A stretch of 64,000 nucleotides of DNA from the NCBI RefSeq assembly GCF_963860125.1, contig NZ_CAWLFA010000001.1:1736001-1800000 (forward strand), given 5' to 3'. This stretch comes from Picosynechococcus sp. PCC 7002 (GTDB lineage Bacteria > Cyanobacteriota > Cyanobacteriia > Cyanobacteriales > MRBY01). Every line of letters begins with the position of its first letter. Position 1 is the stretch's first letter. A model generated the notes under the pieces. The model was not told the DNA's origin, did no database searches, and worked only from the letters and a program-made list of their open reading frames with translations. Positions 51,854 through 60,756 of this stretch are shown here, one piece after another. The position numbers and the translations under genes are program-made.

Positions 51854-54082
51854 TCAGAACGGAATCTCATCGTCTGGGGCCACTGGCACGGGTGGACGAC
51901 CTTGAACAACGGGGATGGTCGGCGGTTCGGGAACAGGTGGTGGGGGTTTTTCGGGTTCGGGAGGAAGCACAACCTGCACGTCCGTTTCTTCTGGGGGGAC
52001 AAAGTGAGTCAGTTCGATCACCTCTCCGTCAAACAATTCTGCAAACTGTTGGGCGATCGCCTGAATATCATCGGTCGTTTCTGGGATCTCTGCTGTGGCT
52101 GTGGGTTCAGACGCTGATGCTGACTCAACGAGGGGAGGAACCGCTGGGGCTGGCGGGGTGATCTCTCCGAGATCCGCTTTGCGGTGCGCCGTTGGTGTTG
52201 GTTCCGGAGGTTTTGGATCTGGTGCTGGTTTGGTTGGCGACCCTAGGGGCGGTGGGGCCATGGGCTGCGGGGTTTCCGCAACCGGGGGCGGCGGCATCTC
52301 GATAGGATTTTGCGCCGGAGAAATAACTGTTGGTGCTGGTGCAGGCGTAGATAAAATCGGGGTTACTGATGTTCCTCCCTGGCCATTTTCTAAACCATGG
52401 CCCACTTGTAAGGTCACCTTAAGGGGGTTGCCACAGATTTTCTCAAAGGCCGCCTCAAGCTGGAGGGTTTTATTTTTGGCAATTTTGAGTAAGTTGGCGC
52501 TTTTAATGCCGATGAGAGCGCTGTGATCCGTAAGCTGGAGCAGTTTGCCATGGTCTCGAAACAAAGACTGGCTCAACAGGGGCAGTTGGCGCACAATGCC
52601 TTGCCACAATTCTTCCCGTTCCAGGGCCGAAATTGTCGGGCTGGTGGTTGCAGGAGGTGACGGTGATAAAGGGGGTGGCTCGGTGGGCTGAACCGTTGGA
52701 GGGATTACATCCTGGGACGGTGGCGCTTTGGCGATCGCCTTTGCTTCTGGTACAGGGGCCGGAACTTGGGGAACTTCGGGTTTGGGAGGAACTTGGTGAA
52801 CTTGAGTGTCTACCGGAGAGGGGGGCGTTCCAGAGCCGTGGCCATTGGTTGCAGGGGGTGTTTCCCCAAAGGGATGGGGGATGTCCTGTGGAGGTGGCGG
52901 AGAAGTCGGCGGTGTCGCGGTAGGCTGCGTTTGTAGATTGATCTGAGTATTTAAAGGAGTGGTCGCGGTTCGAGTAGTTTGGGTCTGTCCAAAAGCAGCG
53001 GGAAGTAATCCCAACAGGGTAATTTCTAACCACAGACGCGGTTGGGTCGTATTTTTGAGTTGATATTCACTTTCTTTGAGGTGTTGCTGTCCCTGCAAAA
53101 TGGTGGAAAGCTCCCACTGGTTGGCTTCCTGGCACAGGATTTCCCAAGTCGGTTGGGTCACAGCGATCAGATCTCCCCGTTGGGGGGCAGTTTTGGCAAT
53201 GAGCAAATTTAGATAAAAGCTCGCCAAATTTTGCAGCACAACCAGGGGTTCCCGACCTCGGTTTAACAGGCTCCGGCATTGTTGAATAACTGCCTCTGGA
53301 TCATTGCTGTGAATCACTTGGAGTAATTGCAATAGATCCCGCTCCGGCACGGCCCCCACTAAATCCCAGACCTTATCAGGGGTAATTTCACCGGACAATA
53401 AACTCAGTTGATCCAATAAACTTTCTGCATCCCGCAACCCTCCGTTGGCAATTTGCGCAATTAACGTTACCGATTCGAGGGGAATATCGATATTTTCTAA
53501 ATGGGCAATTTTCCGTAGGTGGGCGACCATCGCATCGAGGGGAATACGCCGATAGTCAAACCGTTGACAGCGGGAAATAATCGTTGGTAAAACCCTTTGG
53601 GGATCCGTTGTTGCCAGGACAAATACAACGTGGGCAGGGGGTTCTTCGAGGGTTTTCAATAAAGCATTGAACGCTGCCACACTCAACATATGGCATTCGT
53701 CGATGACATAAACTTTGTAGCGACATTGCACTGGGGCAAACTGCGATCGCTCGATGAGTTCGCGAATATTATCAACGCCCGTATTACTCGCCGCGTCAAT
53801 TTCAATCACATCTAAGGCTGACCCGTTGGCGATCGCCCGACAAACTTCACACTCGCCACAAGGGTGGGGCGTCGGTTGGGCTGCATTTAGACAATTTAGA
53901 GACTTAGCCAAGATCCGCGCGCTGGAGGTTTTCCCCGTCCCCCGTGGCCCTGAGAACAAATAGGCTGGGGCAATGCGTCGCTGTTCGAGGGCATTACTCA
54001 AGGTTGTGGCGATCGCCTCTTGACCAACCAACTGCGCAAAAGTCTGGGGACGATATTTGTGGTGGAGCGGTTCGTAGGCCAT
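51854..54082 (-). CDS. dnaX: DNA polymerase III tau/gamma subunit, uninterrupted, with SSB-like C-terminal tip
   Basis: Clamp-loader subunit; 742 residues from ATG 54082 (MAYEPLHHKYRPQTFAQLVG). The AAA+ domain has Walker A GPRGTGKTSSARI, a zinc module CGECEVCRAI and Walker B VYVIDECHML. No intein is present, although some cyanobacterial dnaX genes have one. Residues about 370-470 and 560-700 are very proline-rich linkers on either side of a domain with LFRDHGKLLQLTDHSALI. The last residues are PDDEIPF and stop, strikingly like the DDDIPF tail of SSB proteins. I saw no slippery site for a shorter gamma form. Confidence 0.95.
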   Translation of the reverse strand: MAYEPLHHKYRPQTFAQLVGQEAIATTLSNALEQRRIAPAYLFSGPRGTGKTSSARILAKSLNCLNAAQPTPHPCGECEVCRAIANGSALDVIEIDAASNTGVDNIRELIERSQFAPVQCRYKVYVIDECHMLSVAAFNALLKTLEEPPAHVVFVLATTDPQRVLPTIISRCQRFDYRRIPLDAMVAHLRKIAHLENIDIPLESVTLIAQIANGGLRDAESLLDQLSLLSGEITPDKVWDLVGAVPERDLLQLLQVIHSNDPEAVIQQCRSLLNRGREPLVVLQNLASFYLNLLIAKTAPQRGDLIAVTQPTWEILCQEANQWELSTILQGQQHLKESEYQLKNTTQPRLWLEITLLGLLPAAFGQTQTTRTATTPLNTQINLQTQPTATPPTSPPPPQDIPHPFGETPPATNGHGSGTPPSPVDTQVHQVPPKPEVPQVPAPVPEAKAIAKAPPSQDVIPPTVQPTEPPPLSPSPPATTSPTISALEREELWQGIVRQLPLLSQSLFRDHGKLLQLTDHSALIGIKSANLLKIAKNKTLQLEAAFEKICGNPLKVTLQVGHGLENGQGGTSVTPILSTPAPAPTVISPAQNPIEMPPPPVAETPQPMAPPPLGSPTKPAPDPKPPEPTPTAHRKADLGEITPPAPAVPPLVESASASEPTATAEIPETTDDIQAIAQQFAELFDGEVIELTHFVPPEETDVQVVLPPEPEKPPPPVPEPPTIPVVQGRPPVPVAPDDEIPF

Positions 54083-54252
54083 GGGAAACAACGAAAAATT
54101 CGATAAAGGACGGCGATCAGTAAACAGTTATGGATCCAGCAGCAACGATAAAGAATCGATATCTAACGTCCAATGTCTAATATCTGGGGGTTAACAACAT
54201 AAAATGGGTGAGTACAAGAACGACCAGAGCAAGTAAAAGGATTATTAAGGAT

Positions 54253-55401
54253 ATGGCGGGTTGGTTAAAAAAGCTATTTTCTCCCTCTCAGGGTCGGGGC
54301 CAAATACCCACCGTAGACCTTCCCCCCCTCACCGACGCAGATTTTGAATTTTTATTGGCGCAGCTCCTCCAGGGTATCTCTCGCGGGTGGCAGCCTGACC
54401 GCCTAGAAGTATTTATCGCTGATTTGGGGATTCGCGGCAAAGTCACCGCCTGGGAAGCATGGCTAGAACGCTACAGTACACAAATACTAGCACAGGCACA
54501 ACCCCCCCAACAACAACAAATTGGCACACGATTGCTCTACATCAGTAATGCCTTTAAAAATTCGCCGAAGTTACAACGTTTCGCCCGTGCTTTCGGGGAT
54601 ACAGGACAACAATTAGTCACGGGACGCGGGAAAATTACCATTGAAATTTGGGAGTACGATGGTGCCGATCAACTCGCTGAGTTAGAAACAACCCCAGAAA
54701 ATACCCCAGTACCAGAATATTCCCAAGAAGCATCCCCAGAAACAGTAGAACCGGTCGTCACCCCCGAAGTGGAAACGGCGGCGGAACCCCTGTCTGAAAT
54801 GCCGGAAACGATCAATCCAGAGGAACCAGAAACGCCGATCCAAGAGATGCCAGAGGAAACTACCCAAGAAATCACGGAAACCACAACTGAGGGCACTCCC
54901 CAAACCATTGAATCGTTGTTTCAGGCTGGTCTGACAAAGGCCGATCAAGGAGACTTTGTTGGGGCGATCGCTGACTGGGATCAAGTGATTGAAATCAATC
55001 CAACAATTTCTGCAGTGTGGCATAACCGGGGCAGTGCCCTTGGTCGCCTCAAGCAATATGACCAAGCCCTCGAATCCCTCAAACAAGCAATTCTGTTAGC
55101 CCCCGATAACGTTCTCATTTGGCGCGATCACAGTTATGTGCTCATGGCCCTTGAACAATGGCAGGCAGCCCTCAAAAGCTGGAATACCACCATCGAATTG
55201 CAAGAAGACCTCACCGAAGCTTGGTACCAGCGGGGCCTCACCCTAGAACAACTCAACAAACTAGAAAACGCCCAAATCAACTACCGTCGCGTTTTGCATC
55301 TTGTGCCGGATTTTGTCCAGGCCCGAGAGCGTTTAGAGGCCATCGAAGCAGTGCTCAATGCCCCGTCCTCACCGCTACCGACAGATCCTTGGGCTGAATA
55401 A
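54253..55401 (+). CDS. TPR-repeat protein
   Basis: A 382-residue protein starting at ATG 54253 (AAGGA before it). The frame is open to a GTG at 54208. An N-terminal domain (about 1-145) contains PPLTDADFEFLLAQLLQGIS and ends with a beta region; I do not recognise it. A Glu/Pro/Thr-rich acidic linker (about 150-225) follows. The C-terminus has about four TPR repeats (GDFVGAIADWDQVIEINPTI, YDQALESLKQAILLAPDN, WQAALKSWNTTIELQEDL, LENAQINYRRVLHLVPDF), a protein-binding scaffold. It is just upstream of rnhA. Confidence 0.8.
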   Translation: MAGWLKKLFSPSQGRGQIPTVDLPPLTDADFEFLLAQLLQGISRGWQPDRLEVFIADLGIRGKVTAWEAWLERYSTQILAQAQPPQQQQIGTRLLYISNAFKNSPKLQRFARAFGDTGQQLVTGRGKITIEIWEYDGADQLAELETTPENTPVPEYSQEASPETVEPVVTPEVETAAEPLSEMPETINPEEPETPIQEMPEETTQEITETTTEGTPQTIESLFQAGLTKADQGDFVGAIADWDQVIEINPTISAVWHNRGSALGRLKQYDQALESLKQAILLAPDNVLIWRDHSYVLMALEQWQAALKSWNTTIELQEDLTEAWYQRGLTLEQLNKLENAQINYRRVLHLVPDFVQARERLEAIEAVLNAPSSPLPTDPWAE

Positions 55402-55455
55402 TTAAGCGCGGCCACTGCTCTGTCCCCATCTCCATTGTTCTTTTTCTCGCATTTC

Positions 55456-56337
55456 ATGGCACAACAACGCACAATTGACCGCATTTATACCGACGGTGGC
55501 TGTATTCGCAATCCCGGCCCCGGTGGTTGGGGAGTGGTGATCCAGTTCACCGATGGCACCGTTTTGGAAATGGGCGATCGCCAACCCGAAACCACCAATA
55601 ACCGCATGGAAATGCAAGCCGCAATCCAGGCCCTCGAATTTGTCCGCGACTGTCCCCAGCCAGAACCAGTGCGCCTTTTTACCGATAGTAAATATGTCAT
55701 CGACGGCATCACTAAATGGATTAAAGGTTGGCAAAAAAAGGGCTGGAAAACCGCCACTGGCAACCCCGTTTTAAATCAAGACCTCTGGCAGCAGCTCAAT
55801 CAACTGAATCAACCGACCATCTCTTGGTGTCACGTCAAAGGCCATAGCGGTGAGGCGGGGAATGAACGGGCCGATGCGATCGCCAATGGCTTTGCCCGGG
55901 GTCAAGCTCCTAACCTACGCAGCCCCAATGCAACCAAAGATCTACCAAAATCTAGAGGTACGAGCACCAACAGCCCGCCACAATTGACAATAGATTACCC
56001 AAAATCTAACGTTGTAACGCCGAATCCATCCCCCCAAGAGCCCATGACAGATCTCACCAGCCTTGCCCCTGAAGACATTACCCTGCCCTACCATGAACGA
56101 GTTAAGCGCTTAACAGACCTCATCGAAAGTCTCCGTATTGCCGATGAAATTGCGGAAAATGGTTATTTTATTAGTAGTTCTGAGTTGGCAGATCTAATGG
56201 ATGTGAATGCCAGTGCCGTCACCAGTCGGGGCCATGAATGGACTTGGCGCAATTGGATTGTCTCCCGGGTCAAACGAGAAGGTAATCAGATCCTTTGGCA
56301 ACTCGACCGCATTATCGGTGATGAGACGACGACCTAA
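55456..56337 (+). CDS. rnhA: RNase HI with C-terminal winged-helix-like extension
   Basis: Cleaves RNA in RNA:DNA hybrids (R-loops, primers). From ATG 55456, 293 residues. The RNase H domain (about 1-150) has the catalytic acids in IYTDGGCIRNPGPGG, MEMQAAIQAL, LFTDSKYVIDGI and NERADAIANGFARG. After a Pro/Asn/Ser-rich linker (about 150-200), a C-terminal domain (about 210-290) reads as a helix-turn-helix: ISSSELADLMDVNASAVTSR then WTWRNWIVSRVKREGNQILW. It overlaps the helicase gene by 17 bp. Confidence 0.94.
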   Translation: MAQQRTIDRIYTDGGCIRNPGPGGWGVVIQFTDGTVLEMGDRQPETTNNRMEMQAAIQALEFVRDCPQPEPVRLFTDSKYVIDGITKWIKGWQKKGWKTATGNPVLNQDLWQQLNQLNQPTISWCHVKGHSGEAGNERADAIANGFARGQAPNLRSPNATKDLPKSRGTSTNSPPQLTIDYPKSNVVTPNPSPQEPMTDLTSLAPEDITLPYHERVKRLTDLIESLRIADEIAENGYFISSSELADLMDVNASAVTSRGHEWTWRNWIVSRVKREGNQILWQLDRIIGDETTT

Positions 56338-57817
56338 ACTCACCTATGACCGGGGCACCCTGATCCTCCATCCCCCACCCCAGGGTAAAACTTGGCTAGA
56401 TTTCGTCACTTGGGATGATCGCATTGAAAAATTTAGGCTCTCAGCCCAGGATTATCGCCCCCTCGTGGAACGGTTACGAAACGAAGGGGTAGATTTTATC
56501 GATGCGGCCCAACAATTTTCACCCCTAGATTTTGATCCGGCCTTTCCCCTCGAACCCTATCCCCACCAACGGGAAGCCTTGTTAGCCTGGAAAAAAGGCG
56601 ATCGCCAAGGAGTTGTGGTCTTACCCACCGCCGCCGGAAAAACCTACCTCGCCCAACTGGCCATGGCCAGTACCCCCCGCACAACCTTGGTGGTGGTGCC
56701 TACACTCGATTTGATGCACCAATGGTATGCCCAGCTCAGCACCGCTTTTCCGAACATTGATGTGGGTCTGTTGGGGGGTGGTTCCCGCGATCGCACCCCT
56801 ATCTTGATTGCCACCTACCACAGCGCCGCGATCCACGCAGAAACCCTCGGAAACCAATATGCCCTGATTATTTTCGATGAATGTCACCATTTACCCAGTG
56901 ACTTTTTCCGGGCGATCGCCGAATATTCCATTGCCCCCTATCGTCTCGGTTTAACCGCCACCCCCGACCGGAGCGATGGCCGTGAGCAGGATCTAAAACA
57001 CCTCATTGGGCCTGTCGTATATGACCGTACCCCCAGTTCCCTTTCCGGGAAAGCCCTAGCCGAGCACCAAATTATTCAACTCAAAATTCCTCTAACCATC
57101 ACCGAGGCCGACCAATATCAACAACTCATCGCCACCCGCAATCAATTTCTCCGGGACAACAATATTTATTTGGGTTCTCTCGAAGGTTGGCAAAATTTTG
57201 TCGCCATCAGTTGTCGTTCCGCTGCGGGTCGCCGCGCCATGTTGGCCCACCGTCAGGCCAAAGATATTGCCGCTGGCACTGCTGGAAAACTCCGCACCCT
57301 TGCCCAGTTAATCCAACGTCACTACCCCGAAAAAATCCTTATTTTTACCAACGACAACGCCACCGTTTATCGCATCTCCCAGGACTTTTTAATTCCCGCC
57401 ATTACCCACCAGACCCCAGTCAAAGAACGCCATGAAATCCTCGAAAAATTTCGTCGCGAAACATACCATATCCTGGTGACTTCCCATGTTTTAAATGAGG
57501 GGGTTGATGTTCCCAATGCTAGAGTGGCAATTATTCTCTCCGGCAGCGGTTCGAGTCGGGAATATGTACAACGTTTAGGGCGAATTTTACGCAAAGGTAA
57601 ATCAGCGACAAAATTGGCTCTTTTGTATGAATTGGTAGCAGAAAATACAAACGAAGAGCAACTTTCCCAACGGCGACGTTCTCCCCTTAACCCAACAAAG
57701 CAACCGCTTACCTCTATAAATTCAAACAGTAATTTACCACGGGTTGCAGAAGCCCAAAGCCCTTATAAAGCAAACTTCCCAGAGAAATCTGAACAGCCCA
57801 AAGACCCACCCATTTGA
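56321..57817 (+). CDS. XPB-like superfamily 2 DNA helicase
   Basis: A 498-residue DEAD/DEAH-type helicase starting at ATG 56321, inside the end of rnhA (17-bp overlap), so translation is likely coupled. It has a short N-terminal domain (LTYDRGTLILHPPP, WDDRIEKF) like the damage-recognition region of bacterial XPB proteins. Helicase motifs are Walker A PTAAGKT at 102-108, DECH at 186-189, TATPDRSDG at 212-220 and motif VI QRLGRILRKGK near 420-430. The C-terminus is a disordered Ser/Asn/Pro tail. Pairing with RNase H suggests a job in R-loop or transcription-linked repair, which is an inference. Confidence 0.9.
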   Translation: MRRRPKLTYDRGTLILHPPPQGKTWLDFVTWDDRIEKFRLSAQDYRPLVERLRNEGVDFIDAAQQFSPLDFDPAFPLEPYPHQREALLAWKKGDRQGVVVLPTAAGKTYLAQLAMASTPRTTLVVVPTLDLMHQWYAQLSTAFPNIDVGLLGGGSRDRTPILIATYHSAAIHAETLGNQYALIIFDECHHLPSDFFRAIAEYSIAPYRLGLTATPDRSDGREQDLKHLIGPVVYDRTPSSLSGKALAEHQIIQLKIPLTITEADQYQQLIATRNQFLRDNNIYLGSLEGWQNFVAISCRSAAGRRAMLAHRQAKDIAAGTAGKLRTLAQLIQRHYPEKILIFTNDNATVYRISQDFLIPAITHQTPVKERHEILEKFRRETYHILVTSHVLNEGVDVPNARVAIILSGSGSSREYVQRLGRILRKGKSATKLALLYELVAENTNEEQLSQRRRSPLNPTKQPLTSINSNSNLPRVAEAQSPYKANFPEKSEQPKDPPI

Positions 57818-57896
57818 AGCTTCTCGATAGCTAAAATATGCTTTGATTCTGCCTATAAAGCATCCCTTTTTACGAAGAAAACCCCTCGAAAAAACC

Positions 57897-57943
57897 GTTA
57901 ACCAAACTATAACTTAATCTTTTTTAAACTTTGGAATTATAAT
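57897..57943 (+). promoter_or_regulatory. Likely Pho box and promoter of phoU
   Basis: Three 8-bp units with 3-bp spacers, an 11-bp period: GTTAACCA (57897-57904), TATAACTT (57908-57915) and CTTTTTTA (57919-57926). They resemble the cyanobacterial Pho box unit PyTTAAPyPyT/A, best in the first two. A perfect -10 TATAAT is at 57938-57943, 11 bp after the last unit, which is the spacing expected when a PhoB-type regulator replaces the -35 contact. The phoU start codon is at 57995. Confidence 0.6.
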
Positions 57944-57994
57944 GTAAGAATAGTCTCTATAAAAAACGATATAAAGAAACGCAATTTAAAATCT

Positions 57995-58663
57995 ATGCAA
58001 TTATTTCATCAGTCGCCTCAAAGAGAACGAACGCAATTTGAACGTTCTTTACAACGTTTAGAACAAGAAGTTTTGCGGATGGGGGCGCTGGTCGAGCAAG
58101 CCTTTCGTTTGGGTCATAACTGTCTGTTTAAAGAAGATTTAGAGGCTTATGAAACGCTCCGGGCCTTAGATAAAGAGATTGACCGCTACTATCGCCAGAT
58201 TGAAGCTGATTGCTCGGCAATGCTCACCTTGAAGGCCCCAGTGAGTCAAGATTGCCGGTTTGTGAGTGCGTTTATGCAGTTGGTGCGAGATTTAGAGCGG
58301 ATCGCTGATTATGCTGAGGATTTGGCGGAAAAGTCCATGCGTTTAGTCCCCTATCCGACCCACATTCTAATGGCGGATATTGAAGGGATGTCAGAACATG
58401 CCCAGTTAATGTTGTCCACAAGCTTGGTGGCCCTAGCGGATCTAGATCCCAATGCAGGTGCCTATGTGAAAAAATTGGATGACCGGGTCGATGATGATTA
58501 TGACCGCATTTATGCGGCCTTAGCCCAGCAGCAAAATCAGCCTGGGGTCATAGAACCATTTATTTTAATGGCGTTGATTATTCGGGATCTAGAACGCATG
58601 GCTGACCACGCGACCAATATTGCCCAGCGGGTTTCTTATATCATCACCGGACAACGGGGCTAA
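57995..58663 (+). CDS. phoU: Phosphate signalling protein PhoU
   Basis: Negative regulator of phosphate uptake signalling that links the Pst transporter to the PhoR-type kinase. 222 residues, normal length, all-helical with two repeats: GALVEQAFRLGHNCL, RALDKEIDRYYRQIEADCSA, VRDLERIADYAEDLAEKS, then KLDDRVDDDYDRIYAALAQQ and RDLERMADHATNIAQRV. The E/DxxxD metal-cluster motifs are present in both halves. A strong candidate Pho box and TATAAT lie upstream. pst genes and phoR are not in the window. Confidence 0.95.
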   Translation: MQLFHQSPQRERTQFERSLQRLEQEVLRMGALVEQAFRLGHNCLFKEDLEAYETLRALDKEIDRYYRQIEADCSAMLTLKAPVSQDCRFVSAFMQLVRDLERIADYAEDLAEKSMRLVPYPTHILMADIEGMSEHAQLMLSTSLVALADLDPNAGAYVKKLDDRVDDDYDRIYAALAQQQNQPGVIEPFILMALIIRDLERMADHATNIAQRVSYIITGQRG

Positions 58664-58788
58664 CACCCCTCTAGCTCCCTTTTTGAGAAACATCCACACC
58701 CCTCTAGCTCCCCTTGAGGGGAGAAGATTGGCCACCTTCCCCAAGGCAGAACCCCTTCCGGCCTAGCGGCCACCTTCCCCAAGGAAGG
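58664..58788. repeat. Repeated palindromic intergenic element
   Basis: Between the convergent phoU and YciO genes: CACCCCTCTAGCTCCC occurs twice (58664-58679 and 58697-58712), and GGCCACCTTCCCCAAGG twice (58730-58746 and 58768-58784). Hairpins can form at CTCCCC-TTGA-GGGGAG (58708-58723) and CCTTCC-CCAA-GGAAGG (58773-58788). It looks like a small mobile or MITE-type element, or two nested copies; it could also terminate both genes. Confidence 0.65.
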
Positions 58789-58797
58789 ATAGTGGGT

Positions 58798-59469
58798 TTA
58801 TTGTGTGGCGTCGGAGAGGTCGACCACGTCAAGCCAGCCTTCGAGGGCATCCCAGCCGAGGCCTTTACGGATGAGGGTCGGTTGGCGATCGCAAAAGTCG
58901 AGAATCGTTGAAGTTTTGGTGCCGGGCTCGCTGTCACTGTCGATGATGATATCCACAAGGGGCTCTAGGGCATCAAAGAGGCGCGCTTTTTCAAGGCCAA
59001 GGGTAAAAGGTTCACCATCTTCGTCGGGCAAGTGGGCCGAGGTGGAAATAATCGGATTGCCAAGGGCCTGGAGTAAACCCTGACAGATCGCATGGTCAGG
59101 GACACGAATCCCGGTGCTGCGGCGTTTGGGGCTCATCACCAGCTTCGGCACCTGTTTTGTGGCGGGAAGTAAGAAGGTATAGGGGCCAGGAATTGCCCGT
59201 TTCATAATCCGGTAAGCTTCGTCACTGACGAGGGCATATTCAGAAATATTCGACAGGGATGAGCAGAGGAAAGTGAGGGGTTTATCGTTGGCGAGGCGCT
59301 TGAGTTGGCGCACTTTTTGCACGGCTTGCTTTGCGGTGAGATCACAACCAATGGCGTACACTGTATCTGTTGGATATAACATCACGGCCCCAGCCCGGAG
59401 TTGTTGGGCGATCGCCTCTAAATCCCGTTGTTGGGGATTTTTCGGGTGGAGTGAATAATAATTAGCCAT
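58798..59469 (-). CDS. Sua5/YciO/YrdC family protein
   Basis: A 223-residue protein of the YrdC-like fold, the family of threonylcarbamoyl-AMP synthases used to make t6A37 of tRNA. Recognisable: AVMLYPTDTVYAIGCDL, RLANDKPLTFLCSSLSNISE, AIPGPYTFLLPATKQVP, RRSTGIRVPDHAICQGLL and STILDFCDRQPTLIRKG. The order and length match the YciO-type branch, whose role is less certain than that of YrdC itself. It is divergent from larC with only 13 bp between start codons. Confidence 0.87.
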   Translation of the reverse strand: MANYYSLHPKNPQQRDLEAIAQQLRAGAVMLYPTDTVYAIGCDLTAKQAVQKVRQLKRLANDKPLTFLCSSLSNISEYALVSDEAYRIMKRAIPGPYTFLLPATKQVPKLVMSPKRRSTGIRVPDHAICQGLLQALGNPIISTSAHLPDEDGEPFTLGLEKARLFDALEPLVDIIIDSDSEPGTKTSTILDFCDRQPTLIRKGLGWDALEGWLDVVDLSDATQ

Positions 59470-59482
59470 TGTTTTTGCCGCT

Positions 59483-60727
59483 ATGAAAAAAATTGCCTAT
59501 CTCGAATGCCCGACGGGGATTGCAGGAGATATGTGTCTCGGTGCATTGATAGATGGGGGCGTACCGCTGGAATATCTCAAAAATCAGCTAAATCGCTTGG
59601 GAATCGCCGCTGAATACGATCTTCGGGCGGAAACGGTGATTCGTCAAGGACAGCGGGCGACAAAGGTCTTTGTGGATCTCAAAACTAAAGCAACTCACCA
59701 TGACCATGATCATTCCCAGGATCAGACTCATCACCATCATGCTGACCATGCACCCCACCGCCATCTGCCAGAAATTCAGGCCATGATTAAAGGGGCAGGT
59801 TTACCAGAGCGGGTCGAACGTTGGAGTTTGGCAATTTTTCAGAATTTGGCGATCGCCGAAGCAACGGTTCACGGTACAACCCCAGAGCAAGTACATTTCC
59901 ACGAAGTTGGTGCGACCGATGCCCTGGTAGATATTGTGGGGACTTGTTTAGGACTAGATTGGTTAGAAATTGATGAATTATATTGTGCGCCGATGCCCAC
60001 TGGTGGCGGCACGGTGAAAGCAGCCCACGGAATTTTGCCTGTCCCGGTACCAGCGGTGCTCCAACTCTGGCAACAACGCCAGGTTCCGGTTTATAGCAAT
60101 GGCATCGAAAAAGAATTAGTTACTCCCACTGGCGCGGCGATCGCCACCACTTTAGCAACGGACTTTTGTCAGCCACCCGCCATGACCCTCGCAAAAATTG
60201 CCCTAGGTTCCGGCACCATTGATTTACCCTTGCCGAATTTATTGCGGCTCTGGATCGGCCACCAGCCAGAAACGCCCCACTTGGAAACCATAGTTACCCT
60301 CGAAACCCAAATTGATGATCTCAATCCCCAGGCGATCGCCTATGCCTGCGAAAAATTACAAGCGGCCGGGGCGTTAGACGTTTTCACCCAGGGGATCACG
60401 ATGAAAAAAAATCGCTTGGGTACTCTCCTAACGGTGATTTGTCCCGTGGCATTGGTCGAGATTTGCGAAGAAATTCTATTCACCGAAACCAGCACCCTCG
60501 GCATCCGTCGCCACACCCAAACCCGGTCAATTCTCCAGCGGCGCTTTGAAACCGTTGCCACCCCTGCTGGAGAGATTCAACTGAAAATCGGCTACCGGGG
60601 CGACAAAATCTACAACGTCCAACCGGAATACGAAGACGTTAAGGCGATCGCCCAACAAACTGGACAATCCTGGCAGGCGATCGCCCAACAAGCCCTTTGC
60701 CAATTCCCCAGGGATGCCGAGTCTTGA
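59483..60727 (+). CDS. larC: LarC-type nickel insertion protein (pincer cofactor)
   Basis: LarC inserts nickel in the nickel-pincer cofactor of lactate racemase and related LarA-type enzymes, using CTP. 414 residues: N-terminal KIAYLECPTGIAGDMCLGAL, a His-rich loop (72-94; HHDHDHSQDQ, HHHHADHAPHRH) that could bind metal, VHFHEVGATDALVDIVGTCL, AAHGILPVPVPAVLQLW and the C-terminal TQIDDLNPQAIAYACEKL and TLLTVICP. It is a single uninterrupted ORF, unlike the frameshifted larC1/larC2 of Lactobacillus. larA, larB and larE are not in the window. Confidence 0.92.
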   Translation: MKKIAYLECPTGIAGDMCLGALIDGGVPLEYLKNQLNRLGIAAEYDLRAETVIRQGQRATKVFVDLKTKATHHDHDHSQDQTHHHHADHAPHRHLPEIQAMIKGAGLPERVERWSLAIFQNLAIAEATVHGTTPEQVHFHEVGATDALVDIVGTCLGLDWLEIDELYCAPMPTGGGTVKAAHGILPVPVPAVLQLWQQRQVPVYSNGIEKELVTPTGAAIATTLATDFCQPPAMTLAKIALGSGTIDLPLPNLLRLWIGHQPETPHLETIVTLETQIDDLNPQAIAYACEKLQAAGALDVFTQGITMKKNRLGTLLTVICPVALVEICEEILFTETSTLGIRRHTQTRSILQRRFETVATPAGEIQLKIGYRGDKIYNVQPEYEDVKAIAQQTGQSWQAIAQQALCQFPRDAES

Positions 60728-60756
60728 CCCCTCAAAAAATCCAGCACCGTCGTCCC

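Noticed and set aside
51854..54082. An intein in dnaX, as in some cyanobacteria
   Set aside because: The AAA+ domain is continuous around the Walker A motif and no intein blocks were seen.
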